A stretch of 64,000 nucleotides of DNA from assembly GCF_050487225.1 (NCBI RefSeq), contig NZ_JBKQGY010000002.1, forward strand, positions 248,001 to 312,000, given 5' to 3'. Positions within the stretch are counted from its first letter, which is position 1, and each line of letters begins with the position of its first letter. Position numbers and translations under genes: made by a program. Shown piece after piece: positions 32,721 to 41,501 of this stretch. This DNA comes from Paenalcaligenes sp050487225. Its GTDB lineage: Bacteria; Pseudomonadota; Gammaproteobacteria; Burkholderiales; Burkholderiaceae_B. Under the pieces are notes generated by a model. The model was given only the letters and a program-made list of their open reading frames with translations. It was not told where the DNA came from and did not search any database.

Positions 32721-34817
32721 TTAAATCTCCAAGGGGTCTACTTCTAGTACCCAACGTACCCGATACTCTTTAGCCAACGGCGCCAACACATGGCGCCAAT
32801 GGCGTAAAAACTGCTGCAAAGCTGGACGATGCTGGCTTTCTGCCAGCAACTGCGCCCGCTCACTATTGGCAACCCGCACAATACGCAACGGCACTGGGTC
32901 ATACAACTGCACATGCTGTATGCCCGTCAACGTTTGCGCCTGCTCTTTGGCTACCGTCAAGAAACTCAACACACGCGCTAATTCTGGCGCGTCTGCCGTC
33001 AACAAGGCCTGATACGAATACGGAGGCAACCCTACCGTTTTACGTTCTTCCAAGGTGACGCGTGCAAAACCAACGTAATCTTGCCTTAATAACGACTGAT
33101 ACACCACTTGTTCTGGATAACCTGTTTGTATCAGTACCTTTGCACCTGCCGTATGTCGACCTGCCCTACCCGCTACCTGCATCAATTGTGCAAAGAGGCG
33201 CTCTGGCGCTCGGAAGTCTTGTGCAAACAACTGCGAGTCGGCATTTAGCACCACCACCAAGCCCAAATTGGCAAAGTCGTGGCCCTTGGACACCATTTGC
33301 GTGCCTACCAAGATATCCACATTGCCTGCATGCACCTCGGAAAACAGTTTTTCGGCACTGCCTTTTAATCTAGTGCTGTCGGCATCAATACGCATCACCC
33401 GTGCACCCGTGAAGTGTTCTGCCAAGAACTCCTCCACACGCTGTGTGCCACGCCCCATGGCTTTAAGGTCTTGGTCACGGCAATCCGGACAAAAACGTGG
33501 CACAGCCGCTTGATAGCCACAATGGTGACACTGTAGATAGGTTCTGCCACCTTTACTACGATGCAGTACGGTGTAGGCACTACAACGTTTGCACTGGCTT
33601 AACCAACCGCATGAGCTGCAACTTAACACCGGCGCATAACCACGCCTATTTAGAAATACCAACACCTGCTGCTTATTATCTAAACAGCTTTGCATGGCCT
33701 CTAAAAATTGCGGCGAAAAGCCTTCTTCTAGCTGAGCCCGTCTAGTATCCACTAAACGTATTTCAGGCAACGACTGGGTACGCGCACGCTGCGTTAACGA
33801 GCACAGTTGATAGCGGCCTTCTTTGGCATGTGCCCAACTTTCCATAGACGGCGTGGCAGAGCCCAGCACCACCGGTACTTGTGCGGCATGCCCTCGCCAT
33901 ATTGCCAAATCTCGCGCCGAATACCGTAAGCCTTCCTGTTGTTTGTACGAAGTGTCGTGCTCTTCGTCGACAATAATCAGCCCTAGCTCTGCTAGCGGCG
34001 CAAAGATAGACAAGCGCGTGCCCAACAAAACGCGGGCCTCGCCTTGCTCCAACGACAACCAAGAACGTAAGCGCTCGCCCTCGGATAGCCCGCTATGCAA
34101 CACAGCGACCTCATAGGCTTGGCCATCTTTTTGCAGTCTACGGCGCAAGGCTTGCTCGAACTGTGGTGTCAGATTGATCTCTGGCACCATAAATAAGACT
34201 TGTTTGCCCTGCTCTAACACCTTCAAAGCAGCGGCTAAATACACCTCGGTTTTGCCACTACCAGTAATGCCGTGCAGCAATACTGTTTGATGCCCTGCAA
34301 TAGATTGAATGTGCTGCACAGCCTGTTGCTGCTCAGTATTCAACACAATGGTTTCTTGCTCGTTGGATAAGGCTTTAGCAGCGACTTTACGTCGTTTACG
34401 TAACCGCGCGACTGGCCCACCTGCAGCACGCTTACCGGTATAGGCTGCGGGCTTGCGCAAACTCAACGGCAATACCGGCAACAATACCTCGCCTACTGGT
34501 CGCTGGTAGTAGCTGGCGGCAAAATACGCCATCTGCAAACTGGCAGCACTTAACGGCGCAGTATCGTCCAGCAGCATATCAATGGCTTTGACCTGCTTAG
34601 CCTCAAACACCGGTTGTTCAGGTGTTTCTACCACCACCCCTACCATCTGACGTCGCCCAAAATGCACTAACACTCTACTGCCCACAGCCACGGCTGTGTC
34701 ATGGTAGTAATCAAATACGTCATCCAGCGGCACATCCAACGCCACCCGTAACCAATATTTGGCGACCGACTCAACGCTCAAGGTAGGCTCTGCTGGCGCA
34801 GGGATTGGACTATGCAT
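32721..34817 (-). CDS. priA: Primosomal replication restart helicase PriA
   Basis: 698 residues. The N-terminal 3'-DNA-binding domain includes V-G-S-R-V-L-V-H-F-G-R-R. The helicase core has L-L-H-G-I-T-G-S-G-K-T-E-V-Y near 178-191, D-E-E-H-D and G-S-A-T-P-S. Zinc-binding cysteines fall in C-S-S-C-G-W, C-K-R-C, C-H-H-C-G and C-P-D-C. Motif V-VI region: G-T-Q-M-V-S-K-G-H-D-F and Q-V-A-G-R-A-G-R. It reloads the replisome at stalled forks. Starts immediately beside the DnaA-box region at 34868-35053. Confidence 0.94.
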   Translation of the reverse strand: MHSPIPAPAEPTLSVESVAKYWLRVALDVPLDDVFDYYHDTAVAVGSRVLVHFGRRQMVGVVVETPEQPVFEAKQVKAIDMLLDDTAPLSAASLQMAYFAASYYQRPVGEVLLPVLPLSLRKPAAYTGKRAAGGPVARLRKRRKVAAKALSNEQETIVLNTEQQQAVQHIQSIAGHQTVLLHGITGSGKTEVYLAAALKVLEQGKQVLFMVPEINLTPQFEQALRRRLQKDGQAYEVAVLHSGLSEGERLRSWLSLEQGEARVLLGTRLSIFAPLAELGLIIVDEEHDTSYKQQEGLRYSARDLAIWRGHAAQVPVVLGSATPSMESWAHAKEGRYQLCSLTQRARTQSLPEIRLVDTRRAQLEEGFSPQFLEAMQSCLDNKQQVLVFLNRRGYAPVLSCSSCGWLSQCKRCSAYTVLHRSKGGRTYLQCHHCGYQAAVPRFCPDCRDQDLKAMGRGTQRVEEFLAEHFTGARVMRIDADSTRLKGSAEKLFSEVHAGNVDILVGTQMVSKGHDFANLGLVVVLNADSQLFAQDFRAPERLFAQLMQVAGRAGRHTAGAKVLIQTGYPEQVVYQSLLRQDYVGFARVTLEERKTVGLPPYSYQALLTADAPELARVLSFLTVAKEQAQTLTGIQHVQLYDPVPLRIVRVANSERAQLLAESQHRPALQQFLRHWRHVLAPLAKEYRVRWVLEVDPLEI

Positions 34818-34867
34818 AATGGCTCGCGCTGGTCAATAAGACATCGATCATGTACTTAGCACCAGCC

Positions 34868-35053
34868 TGTGGATAACTTTGGGGAAAAAACACCGGAAAC
34901 TGTGGGGATTGATGTGGACAACCTACTGTGAAAATAAACAGTCTCTGTTGGAAAATAAGTATATTTATTTAAATTCAATCACTTACAAAACAAACCAAAG
35001 ACTTATGATGAATAAAGACTTCTAAGTGGGCTATTTTGTAAAACTGTGTACAA
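34868..35053. other. Candidate replication origin: DnaA boxes beside an AT-rich stretch
   Basis: The 282-base gap between priA and hemE holds a perfect DnaA box TGTGGATAA (34868-34876) and one-mismatch boxes TGTGGACAA (34913-34921) and TGTGTACAA (35045-35053). It also holds poorer matches TGTGGGGAT (34901) and TGTGAAAAT (34927). From about 34930 to 35000 the sequence is very A+T-rich (for example ATATTTATTTAAATT near 34960). Boxes next to an AT-rich unwinding stretch are the layout of a bacterial oriC, but dnaA and gidA are not in the window. A DnaA-titration or control site is the alternative. Confidence 0.45.
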
Positions 35054-35072
35054 CCACAGTATGTCAATCGTG

Positions 35073-35093
35073 AAAAAGGGCCCAAAGGCCCTT
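35073..35093 (-). terminator. Intrinsic terminator of hemE
   Basis: Stem AAGGGCC/GGCCCTT with a four-base loop. On the minus strand the hairpin runs into TTTTTC, directly past the hemE stop. Confidence 0.85.
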
Positions 35094-35099
35094 ATTTAC

Positions 35100-36173
35100 T
35101 TACTTGTGCATGGCCGCGCTGTAGCTATGTACCTCGTCTACCAACACTTTCACCATATCAGGGTCTGTGAAGCGAGAGATGCCGTGGCCAAAGTTAAAGA
35201 CGTGACCACCTTTACCTACCACACCATAGTCATCAATGACTCGACGTACTTCGCGGCGAATCGCTTCTTCGCCACCAAACATGGTCATAGGATCTAGGTT
35301 ACCTTGGAACGCGACTTTGTCTTGAATACGCTGACGCGCTTGCGACAAATTCACTGTCCAATCTAAGCCCATGGCATCACAGCCACACTCAGCGATAGTT
35401 TCTAGCCATTGGCCACCGCCTTTGGTAAACACAATCACTGGTACTTTTCTACCATCGTGTTCGCGAATCAGGCCATCAACCACCATTTTGGTGTACTGCA
35501 GCGAGAACTCTTGGAACAGGCCATCGGCCAATACACCACCCCAACTATCAAAAATCATCGCGGCTTGTGCGCCGGAACGAATTTGCTGGTTCAGGTATTC
35601 AATGGTGGTTTCTGCATTGATTTTCAAAATACGGTGCAAGAGATCAGGACGTGCGTACAGCATGCTTTTGATCATGCGGTAATCAGACGAACCTTGGCCT
35701 TCTACCATGTAACAACCAATCGTCCATGGGCTGCCAGCAAAACCAATTAGCGGTACACGACCATCTAACTCTTGGCGGATAAGCTCGACGGCATCAAACA
35801 CGTACTGCAGTTTTGCCATATCAGGCACATGCAGTTTATCTACATCGGCTTCAGTACGAATAGGCGATGCAAAGCGTGGGCCTTCGCCTTCGTAGAAGCC
35901 CAAACCTAAACCCATTGCATCGGGTACGGTCAGAATATCGGAAAACAGAATTGCCGCATCCAGATCAAAACGGCGCAATGGCTGCAATGTGACCTCACAC
36001 GCATACTCCCGGTTTTGAGCTAGCCCCATAAAAGAACCGGCCTCAGCACGAGTTGCTCGGTATTCTGGCAAATATCTACCTGCCTGGCGCATCAGCCAAA
36101 CAGGGGTATATGGCACAGGCTCACGTAACAATGAACGCAACAGAATATCGTTTTTAAGTTGTGGTAAAGACAC
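35100..36173 (-). CDS. hemE: Uroporphyrinogen decarboxylase
   Basis: 357 residues, matching the usual 354-360. It removes four carboxyls from uroporphyrinogen III on the way to heme. Motifs: P-V-W-L-M-R-Q-A-G-R-Y-L-P-E-Y near residues 26-40, I-L-F-S-D-I-L with the catalytic Asp, G-F-A-G-S-P-W-T and F-N-F-G-H-G-I at the C-terminus. The frame is open to a TTG at 36203, but GTG at 36173 has AGGGA six bases upstream and gives the normal length. The Fis-type regulator gene lies 32 bases upstream on the same strand. Confidence 0.94.
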   Translation of the reverse strand: MSLPQLKNDILLRSLLREPVPYTPVWLMRQAGRYLPEYRATRAEAGSFMGLAQNREYACEVTLQPLRRFDLDAAILFSDILTVPDAMGLGLGFYEGEGPRFASPIRTEADVDKLHVPDMAKLQYVFDAVELIRQELDGRVPLIGFAGSPWTIGCYMVEGQGSSDYRMIKSMLYARPDLLHRILKINAETTIEYLNQQIRSGAQAAMIFDSWGGVLADGLFQEFSLQYTKMVVDGLIREHDGRKVPVIVFTKGGGQWLETIAECGCDAMGLDWTVNLSQARQRIQDKVAFQGNLDPMTMFGGEEAIRREVRRVIDDYGVVGKGGHVFNFGHGISRFTDPDMVKVLVDEVHSYSAAMHK

Positions 36174-36205
36174 AGCAATCCCTATAAGAAAAATGCCCGA
36201 CAATT

Positions 36206-37009
36206 TTAGCTGTCGGTGTGTACTGGGGGCCCTGATGGGCTTCTAAAGCCTTCTGCCTTGATATCGTGCTTACGCATCAGCGCCCAAAATGCGCGTCGGT
36301 GCTTTTGCACTGAACGCGCCGCCATGGCTATATTGCCGGCACTACGCCCTAATGCTGCTCGTATATACGCTTGTTCAAACCGCGAAACCACGATGTTTTT
36401 AGCATCTTGAAAGGATTCTCGCGATGTGGCATACCGTGTAGCAACTGCTGCGGCATAGGCTTCAAGGGTGGCCCCGCTCTGCTGCAATATGGTAGCGCAT
36501 AAATGGTCTTCTTCGACACTGTGCCCTGCGCCCACCTTATTGAGGTCCACCGCATAATAGGCGGTAGTTGCCTTATCTTGCAAAGCATGGGCCGCCTGTC
36601 GTACCCGTTTCAACATATGAATACGGGTACGTAATTCTTCCAAACACATAGGCGCACGTAGAAAATCTGCCACACCTAACTTCAACAGATCGTTCATGGC
36701 CGCCGCCTTTAAGTTTTCTACCAAACAAAACAGAGGCGTCTGAAAGCTTTGTTGAGCAAAAAACAGGTTTTGACGTACCAACGCTAAGTTTTGCTGACAC
36801 ACAGAAAGCAAACACGCATCAAAGCGTCGGGCCGGCATTGCTAAGGCTCGCAATAACTGCGTGGCTTCCGCCTCTTGTGCGAGTAGTGAATCCTCGCGCT
36901 GCAGCATCTGGACGCGTAATTTACCTTGTGCATACTCGCCAACCACAGCACTCGCCCAGTCATGCTGGCCATCTAACATCAATACTGCACAATCGATGGG
37001 ATCCCTCAT
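36206..37009 (-). CDS. Response-regulator-like protein with C-terminal Fis-type helix-turn-helix
   Basis: 267 residues. ATG has GGAGG six bases upstream. The N-terminal 130 residues resemble a receiver fold (V-A-D-F-L-R-A-P-M-C-L-E-E-L-R-T-R-I near the end), without a clear phosphoacceptor Asp. A middle linker follows. The last 60 residues carry a Fis/NtrC-C-type HTH with F-E-Q-A-Y-I-R-A-A-L and N-I-A-M-A-A-R-S-V-Q-K-H-R-R-A-F. It looks like a NtrC-type regulator that has lost the AAA+ domain, similar in shape to the RegA/PrrA group but not matching it closely. Transcribed into hemE, suggesting co-expression. Targets unknown. Confidence 0.7.
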   Translation of the reverse strand: MRDPIDCAVLMLDGQHDWASAVVGEYAQGKLRVQMLQREDSLLAQEAEATQLLRALAMPARRFDACLLSVCQQNLALVRQNLFFAQQSFQTPLFCLVENLKAAAMNDLLKLGVADFLRAPMCLEELRTRIHMLKRVRQAAHALQDKATTAYYAVDLNKVGAGHSVEEDHLCATILQQSGATLEAYAAAVATRYATSRESFQDAKNIVVSRFEQAYIRAALGRSAGNIAMAARSVQKHRRAFWALMRKHDIKAEGFRSPSGPPVHTDS

Positions 37010-37121
37010 CGTTTACCTCCGTGAATGACTGCACTTCAAACATGGAGGTACTGTAGTTAAAGCTTAAAGCACTCACAATTCGGTGTTTTAACAACTCAGC
37101 AACTACTAAGTGCTAAAGCTT

Positions 37122-38078
37122 TCACTTCTTGCTAGTTCGTGCACACCTACGTAGCTCTGTGGGCATCGCTTCACCATCATCCCACGAAGCGGGGTCTTCC
37201 AAAGGCTCTAAATGGCTATCTATTTGGATGGGATTCACCACTTCAGCAATACGCTGTTCTATGTCTTCTAATAAATCGTGCCCCTTTTGCACCGACCACG
37301 TACCTGGCACCAAAATATGTACGGACATAAAGCGCTGTGCCCCAGAGCGTCGGGTACGCAAGGCATGATATAAAACGCCCTGCACTTGGTAGCGATCCAA
37401 TACAGCTGTGATTTTGGCAATTTCGTCATCAGCGAGGGCGGCATCCATCAACCCATTGATAGAGCGTTTTACCAAGCCCCAACCGGTACGAATAATATGC
37501 AGCCCCACGATAATGGCGACCACTGAGTCTACCCATAGCCAGCCGGTCAGCATCACCACGCCCACCCCTAGTAGCACACCACCAGTCGTCCACACATCGC
37601 TAAGTATGTGCTGCGCATCGGCCTCTAGGGTAATAGAGTCATGGCGACGTGCTGCCGACAACAAAATGCGCGCCAACACAAAGTTCACTATAGAAGCCAG
37701 CACCGCCAAGCCCATACCCAGCCCGGGTTGCTCTAGTTCAGTAGGATGCAGTAAATGTTTGACGGCAGTCACAATAATCATCAGCGCCGCAATCAAGATC
37801 AGCATCCCCTCGGCACCGCTAGAAAAGTACTCTACTTTCTCGTGCCCATACGGGTGTTTTTCATCGGCAGGTTTAGCAGCAATAATCAGCACTATCATGG
37901 CCAATATAGCCGCCACCAAATTCACGACGGATTCCATCGCATCGGATAACAAACCCACCGAGCCTGTTAAGACATACGCGCCCGATTTCAGTGCGATAGT
38001 AATCATGGCCCCCACAATGGAGAGCACCGCAAAACGTACTAATGAAGGCCTTTCTTGCCGCTGTGCAGCCTGTTGCAT
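37122..38078 (-). CDS. Cation diffusion facilitator (FieF-like)
   Basis: 318 residues with six predicted membrane helices and a cytoplasmic C-terminal domain. Metal site residues: S-D-A-M-E-S-V in helix 2, H-P-Y-G-H-E-K-V-E after helix 2 and D-A-Q-H-I-L-S-D-V in helix 5. It exports divalent metals (Zn, Fe, Cd, Mn) against protons. ATG 38078 is chosen because AGGAG precedes it; the frame is open ten residues further. It diverges from ogt. Metal choice cannot be decided by eye. Confidence 0.9.
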   Translation of the reverse strand: MQQAAQRQERPSLVRFAVLSIVGAMITIALKSGAYVLTGSVGLLSDAMESVVNLVAAILAMIVLIIAAKPADEKHPYGHEKVEYFSSGAEGMLILIAALMIIVTAVKHLLHPTELEQPGLGMGLAVLASIVNFVLARILLSAARRHDSITLEADAQHILSDVWTTGGVLLGVGVVMLTGWLWVDSVVAIIVGLHIIRTGWGLVKRSINGLMDAALADDEIAKITAVLDRYQVQGVLYHALRTRRSGAQRFMSVHILVPGTWSVQKGHDLLEDIEQRIAEVVNPIQIDSHLEPLEDPASWDDGEAMPTELRRCARTSKK

Positions 38079-38207
38079 ACCTGCTCCTGCTCTAGCTTGA
38101 GGGCTCAAAATGCGATTATACGTCAGCGCATTTTTCCTAAAGAGGATGCGAATCAGACGCGAAAACTCTACACTGTCTTACTACTTGACCACCGCTGTGT
38201 CACCACC

Positions 38208-38765
38208 ATGTCTACCCTTTTTTTACTTGAACGCGCACCCACCCCTTTGGGAGAAATGTTGGTCGTTACCGACGAACTGGGGCAACTGCGCGCACTGGAT
38301 TGGGAAGACTACGCCCAGCGCATGCACACCCTCATGCAACGGCAATATAAGGGGCAGGCCTACACCGTACAACACACCTCGCAGCGTTCTAGCGCAACCG
38401 ACGCCGTACTGCGGTACTTTGACGGTGATATGCGCGCCATAGAACAATTAGCAACCTGCACAGGTGGTACAGCGTTTCAACGTCAGGTGTGGCAAACCCT
38501 GTTAACTATCCCGTGTGGCCAAACCATCAGCTACGGTGAATTAGCAGAGCGCATCCACAACCCCAAAGCGGTGCGTGCGGTAGGATTAGCCAATGGTGCT
38601 AACCCCATAAGCATCGTGATCCCCTGCCACCGTGTGATTGGTAGCAATCAACGGCTAACCGGTTATGGCGGTGGCTTGCCGCGCAAACTCTGGCTACTGC
38701 AGCACGAGCGTGCCCATACACAGCAAGAAACAGAGTGTGGTCAATTGCCTTTGGCTTTACGCTAA
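38208..38765 (+). CDS. ogt: Methylated-DNA-protein-cysteine methyltransferase
   Basis: 185 residues. The acceptor cysteine is in I-V-I-P-C-H-R-V-I-G near residue 144, and the DNA-binding helix-turn-helix with the Arg finger is in N-P-K-A-V-R-A-V-G-L-A-N-G-A-N. It takes O6-methyl (and other alkyl) groups off guanine in one irreversible turnover. The frame is open upstream to 38055, overlapping the divergent CDF gene; ATG 38208 gives the usual Ogt length. A second alkyltransferase gene follows 31 bases later. Confidence 0.92.
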   Translation: MSTLFLLERAPTPLGEMLVVTDELGQLRALDWEDYAQRMHTLMQRQYKGQAYTVQHTSQRSSATDAVLRYFDGDMRAIEQLATCTGGTAFQRQVWQTLLTIPCGQTISYGELAERIHNPKAVRAVGLANGANPISIVIPCHRVIGSNQRLTGYGGGLPRKLWLLQHERAHTQQETECGQLPLALR

Positions 38766-38796
38766 AGGCTCATAGGACTTTTTATGAAGCTCTGCC

Positions 38797-39630
38797 ATGC
38801 GTACTCCTACACACCATACTACTCTTATTGCTGAGGCGTGCCGCCAACTGCAAACACTAGACCCCGCGCCTAGCTTGGCAGAGTTGGCAGCGTCAGCAGG
38901 GCTAAGTAGTTATCACTTTCACCGTGTATTCAAGGCAGAAACGGGTCTAACCCCCAAAGCGTATGCGGCCGCCTGCCGGGCACAGCGACTACGCACCGCC
39001 CTGCAAGACCCTAAACACAGTGTCACCGATGCCATCTATGAAGCAGGCTTTAATTCCAATAGCCGTTTTTATGAGCAATCGCAGCAACTGCTAGGCATGC
39101 CTGCCAAGAACTACAAAACAGGTGGGGCCGGTTCAGATATTCGCTTTGCCTTGGGACAATGCTCTCTAGGTGCTATTGCTGTGGCGCAAAGCCAGCATGG
39201 GGTGTGCGCCATCTTGTTGGATGACGACCCACAAACCGTACTACAACAGTTGCAAGACTTGTTTCCTAACGCGCAACTCATCGGTGACGACCCCGATTTC
39301 GACGCGCTGGTGGCTCACGTTGTGGGGGCTATAGAGCAGCCCAATATCGGTATACACCTACCCCTAGATATACAAGGCACTGCTTTCCAAGAACGGGTGT
39401 GGCAGGCACTGCGCGAGATCCCGCCTGGCCGTACGATTAGCTATAGCGAACTTGCCCAACGCATAGGATCACCGAAAGCGGTACGTGCTGTCGCCAATGC
39501 CTGCGGGGCGAATAAGTTGGCTTTTGCCATTCCCTGCCATCGTGTCGTGCGCAGCAGTGGTGAGTTAGGAGGTTATCGTTGGGGCCTAGCTCGCAAACAG
39601 CAACTGTTGCAACGCGAACAATCAGCCTAA
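38797..39630 (+). CDS. Ada-like AraC/alkyltransferase protein lacking the phosphotriester domain
   Basis: 277 residues. An AraC-type DNA-binding domain (about 5-108, with S-L-A-E-L-A-A-S-A-G-L-S-S-Y-H-F-H-R-V-F-K) is joined to an O6-alkylguanine transferase domain (about 115-275) with F-A-I-P-C-H-R-V-V and P-K-A-V-R-A-V-A-N-A-C-G-A-N. E. coli Ada (354 residues) also has an N-terminal zinc-cysteine domain that senses methyl phosphotriesters; that part is missing here. It could still repair O6-alkylguanine and bind DNA, but the usual activating signal is lost. Likely co-transcribed with ogt. Confidence 0.88.
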   Translation: MRTPTHHTTLIAEACRQLQTLDPAPSLAELAASAGLSSYHFHRVFKAETGLTPKAYAAACRAQRLRTALQDPKHSVTDAIYEAGFNSNSRFYEQSQQLLGMPAKNYKTGGAGSDIRFALGQCSLGAIAVAQSQHGVCAILLDDDPQTVLQQLQDLFPNAQLIGDDPDFDALVAHVVGAIEQPNIGIHLPLDIQGTAFQERVWQALREIPPGRTISYSELAQRIGSPKAVRAVANACGANKLAFAIPCHRVVRSSGELGGYRWGLARKQQLLQREQSA

Positions 39631-39652
39631 ACACAGATAGTTCTCTATAAAA

Positions 39653-39693
39653 AACACCCCAAACAGTGGGCACGGACCCAACCTTGGGGTGTT
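39653..39693 (-). terminator. Intrinsic terminator of the porin-fusion gene
   Basis: Stem AACACCCCAA/TTGGGGTGTT (10 bp) with a 21-base loop. On the minus strand it is followed by a T-run. It lies between the convergent Ada-like and porin genes. Confidence 0.8.
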
Positions 39694-39747
39694 ACACGTA
39701 CAGAGTGATGGTGAGAGACCTCGCCCTGCATTCACCACGGAAAGTGC

Positions 39748-41481
39748 TTAGAAGTGATGGGTCAGACCTACGGCAACACGGTTTGAGTGTGGCTCAGCCG
39801 CTGTGACGACATTTTCAGGATCGTAGTGTTTGCCGTGTGCCGCAAAGGCATACAGGCTGGTGCGTGGTGACAGGGGGTACACATACCCCAGCGACATCAC
39901 CTGCATCTTGCGGGCTTTGCTACCTGTGTCTTCCCAAGTCCAATTCGGTTTACCCAACGCCCATTGCAGTTGCACTTCGCCACCGCCTAGCTCTACGGCC
40001 GCGCCCAGATACCATGTATCCAGTCTGCCGCCGTTCACGAATTCCTCTGGGCCCAAACCATCCAAACCAATACTTTCTAGACTAGCTGGTGCCTCTTCGC
40101 CATTACGTCCTACAAAACCGTTTTGCTGACGACTCCATGCCGTGGCCAAACGCACGCTGCCAAAGTCATAGCTCAACGCTACCTGCAACGCTTGTGGTGC
40201 GCGGGCTTTATCAGCATCTACGCTCACGCGCTGCAGACGTTCGTAGCTGGTAGCAACCTGCCACGGACCATTCTCATAGCGGCCAGCAACGCTATAGACT
40301 TGTTTACGGTTCTTTTCCCAATCACGCTCACCCACATCACGGCTATGCGTTACCCCCAACTGAAAACCAGACCACTCGGGGCTAATCCATGTTGCCGCAC
40401 TAGAGACCTGATAATTATCGGACGCACGCATCAAGGCACCCATGCCAAAGTCTTTCCAGCCGGCGATTTCTAGCTCAGACACAAACTCTTGGCCCACGGT
40501 GTACTGCCGACCAAAGCGCAACTCGCCCCACTGCTCGTTACTCAACCCCAACCACGATTGGTAATTGAATAAACGGTCAGGCTCTTCTGCCGAACCTGTC
40601 AGCAAGTTCAAACCACCCTCTAGTTTGAAGTTCACGTAGGTGCCGCCACCTATGTCTTCCTGACCACGTAGCCCCCATAGAGAATCGGTTTGTCCGCCTT
40701 CTTCTAGACCAGTGCGATGACCAGCCCCAGATATACGTGTCCAGCTCATGCCTGTATCCAACGTACCGTACAAGGACAATTCAGTTTCAGCATGACTAGC
40801 CGCTGAATGCAGGGCCAGACCGCCTGCTACCAACATGGCAGCACAGCTCCCCAGCACACGCAGCAAGCTGTGACGCCAACTGGCCACTAATGAATGGTGT
40901 TCTTGTGCGGTGCGCTGCTGTTGTTGTGGCATGTGCAGTAATAAACTCAACAAGGTGTGTTCTCCGGTTGCCACCACTACCGCTTGCGCTGTACCAGCGA
41001 TGACTTTGTCACCCATTGCACAACTATCAGGCCATGCTTGCAAGACCATACGCTCTAAGACCAAGTTGTCTTGGCTAATCAAACGTACATCGGCTGGAAC
41101 CCAATCACCCGCGCCCAACAACACCATATCGCCAGGCACCAACAAGCTTGCAGAGACTTTACCTTGGTAACTGCCTTCATGACCTGCCACAGGGTTTTGT
41201 CTACGCACCATACAGCTTTGTTGTGACATCAATTTTGCATAGGCTGCCAAATCTGGCGCACTGCCTTTTTTTACCGCAATACGGTTTAGACCTTGCTTCA
41301 TCAGTCTATTGAGCACGTCGGTAAAAGACAGCCCTTGATGTTGCGTACCCAACTTGCGTAGCACGGTTGCTAAAGGCAAATGGGCGTATTGGGATAGTTG
41401 GCAGTTGGCTCTACGCACAGTACGCAGTGGCGTAGCGGCGGAGCCATCAAAAAATGCGGGGGATTGGTATACATGTTGCAT
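39748..41481 (-). CDS. P-type ATPase fragment fused in frame to an outer-membrane porin
   Basis: 577 residues from ATG 41481 (AGGA upstream; the frame is open to 41610). Residues about 31-183 resemble the cytoplasmic N-terminus and actuator domain of a Mg/Ca-type P-ATPase: L-V-P-G-D-M-V-L-L-G-A-G-D-W-V-P-A-D-V-R-L and V-V-V-A-T-G-E-H-T. Membrane helices, the catalytic T-G-E-S, the D-K-T-G site and everything later are absent. Residues 199-231 form a signal peptide ending S-A-A-S-H-A. The rest is a general porin (E-L-S-L-Y-G-T-L-D-T-G start, R-F-G-R-Q-Y-T-V-G, terminal Phe). No frameshift or stop separates the parts. The porin could also start internally at GTG 40887, though that site has no clear ribosome binding site. 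Confidence 0.75.
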   Translation of the reverse strand: MQHVYQSPAFFDGSAATPLRTVRRANCQLSQYAHLPLATVLRKLGTQHQGLSFTDVLNRLMKQGLNRIAVKKGSAPDLAAYAKLMSQQSCMVRRQNPVAGHEGSYQGKVSASLLVPGDMVLLGAGDWVPADVRLISQDNLVLERMVLQAWPDSCAMGDKVIAGTAQAVVVATGEHTLLSLLLHMPQQQQRTAQEHHSLVASWRHSLLRVLGSCAAMLVAGGLALHSAASHAETELSLYGTLDTGMSWTRISGAGHRTGLEEGGQTDSLWGLRGQEDIGGGTYVNFKLEGGLNLLTGSAEEPDRLFNYQSWLGLSNEQWGELRFGRQYTVGQEFVSELEIAGWKDFGMGALMRASDNYQVSSAATWISPEWSGFQLGVTHSRDVGERDWEKNRKQVYSVAGRYENGPWQVATSYERLQRVSVDADKARAPQALQVALSYDFGSVRLATAWSRQQNGFVGRNGEEAPASLESIGLDGLGPEEFVNGGRLDTWYLGAAVELGGGEVQLQWALGKPNWTWEDTGSKARKMQVMSLGYVYPLSPRTSLYAFAAHGKHYDPENVVTAAEPHSNRVAVGLTHHF

Positions 41482-41501
41482 GGGTCTGTCCTGCAAGTGA
41501 T

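Noticed and set aside
37408..38100. Plus-strand frame of 230 codons opposite the cation efflux gene
   Set aside because: Ser/Thr/Pro-rich composition and complete overlap with a conserved CDF gene mark it as antisense noise.
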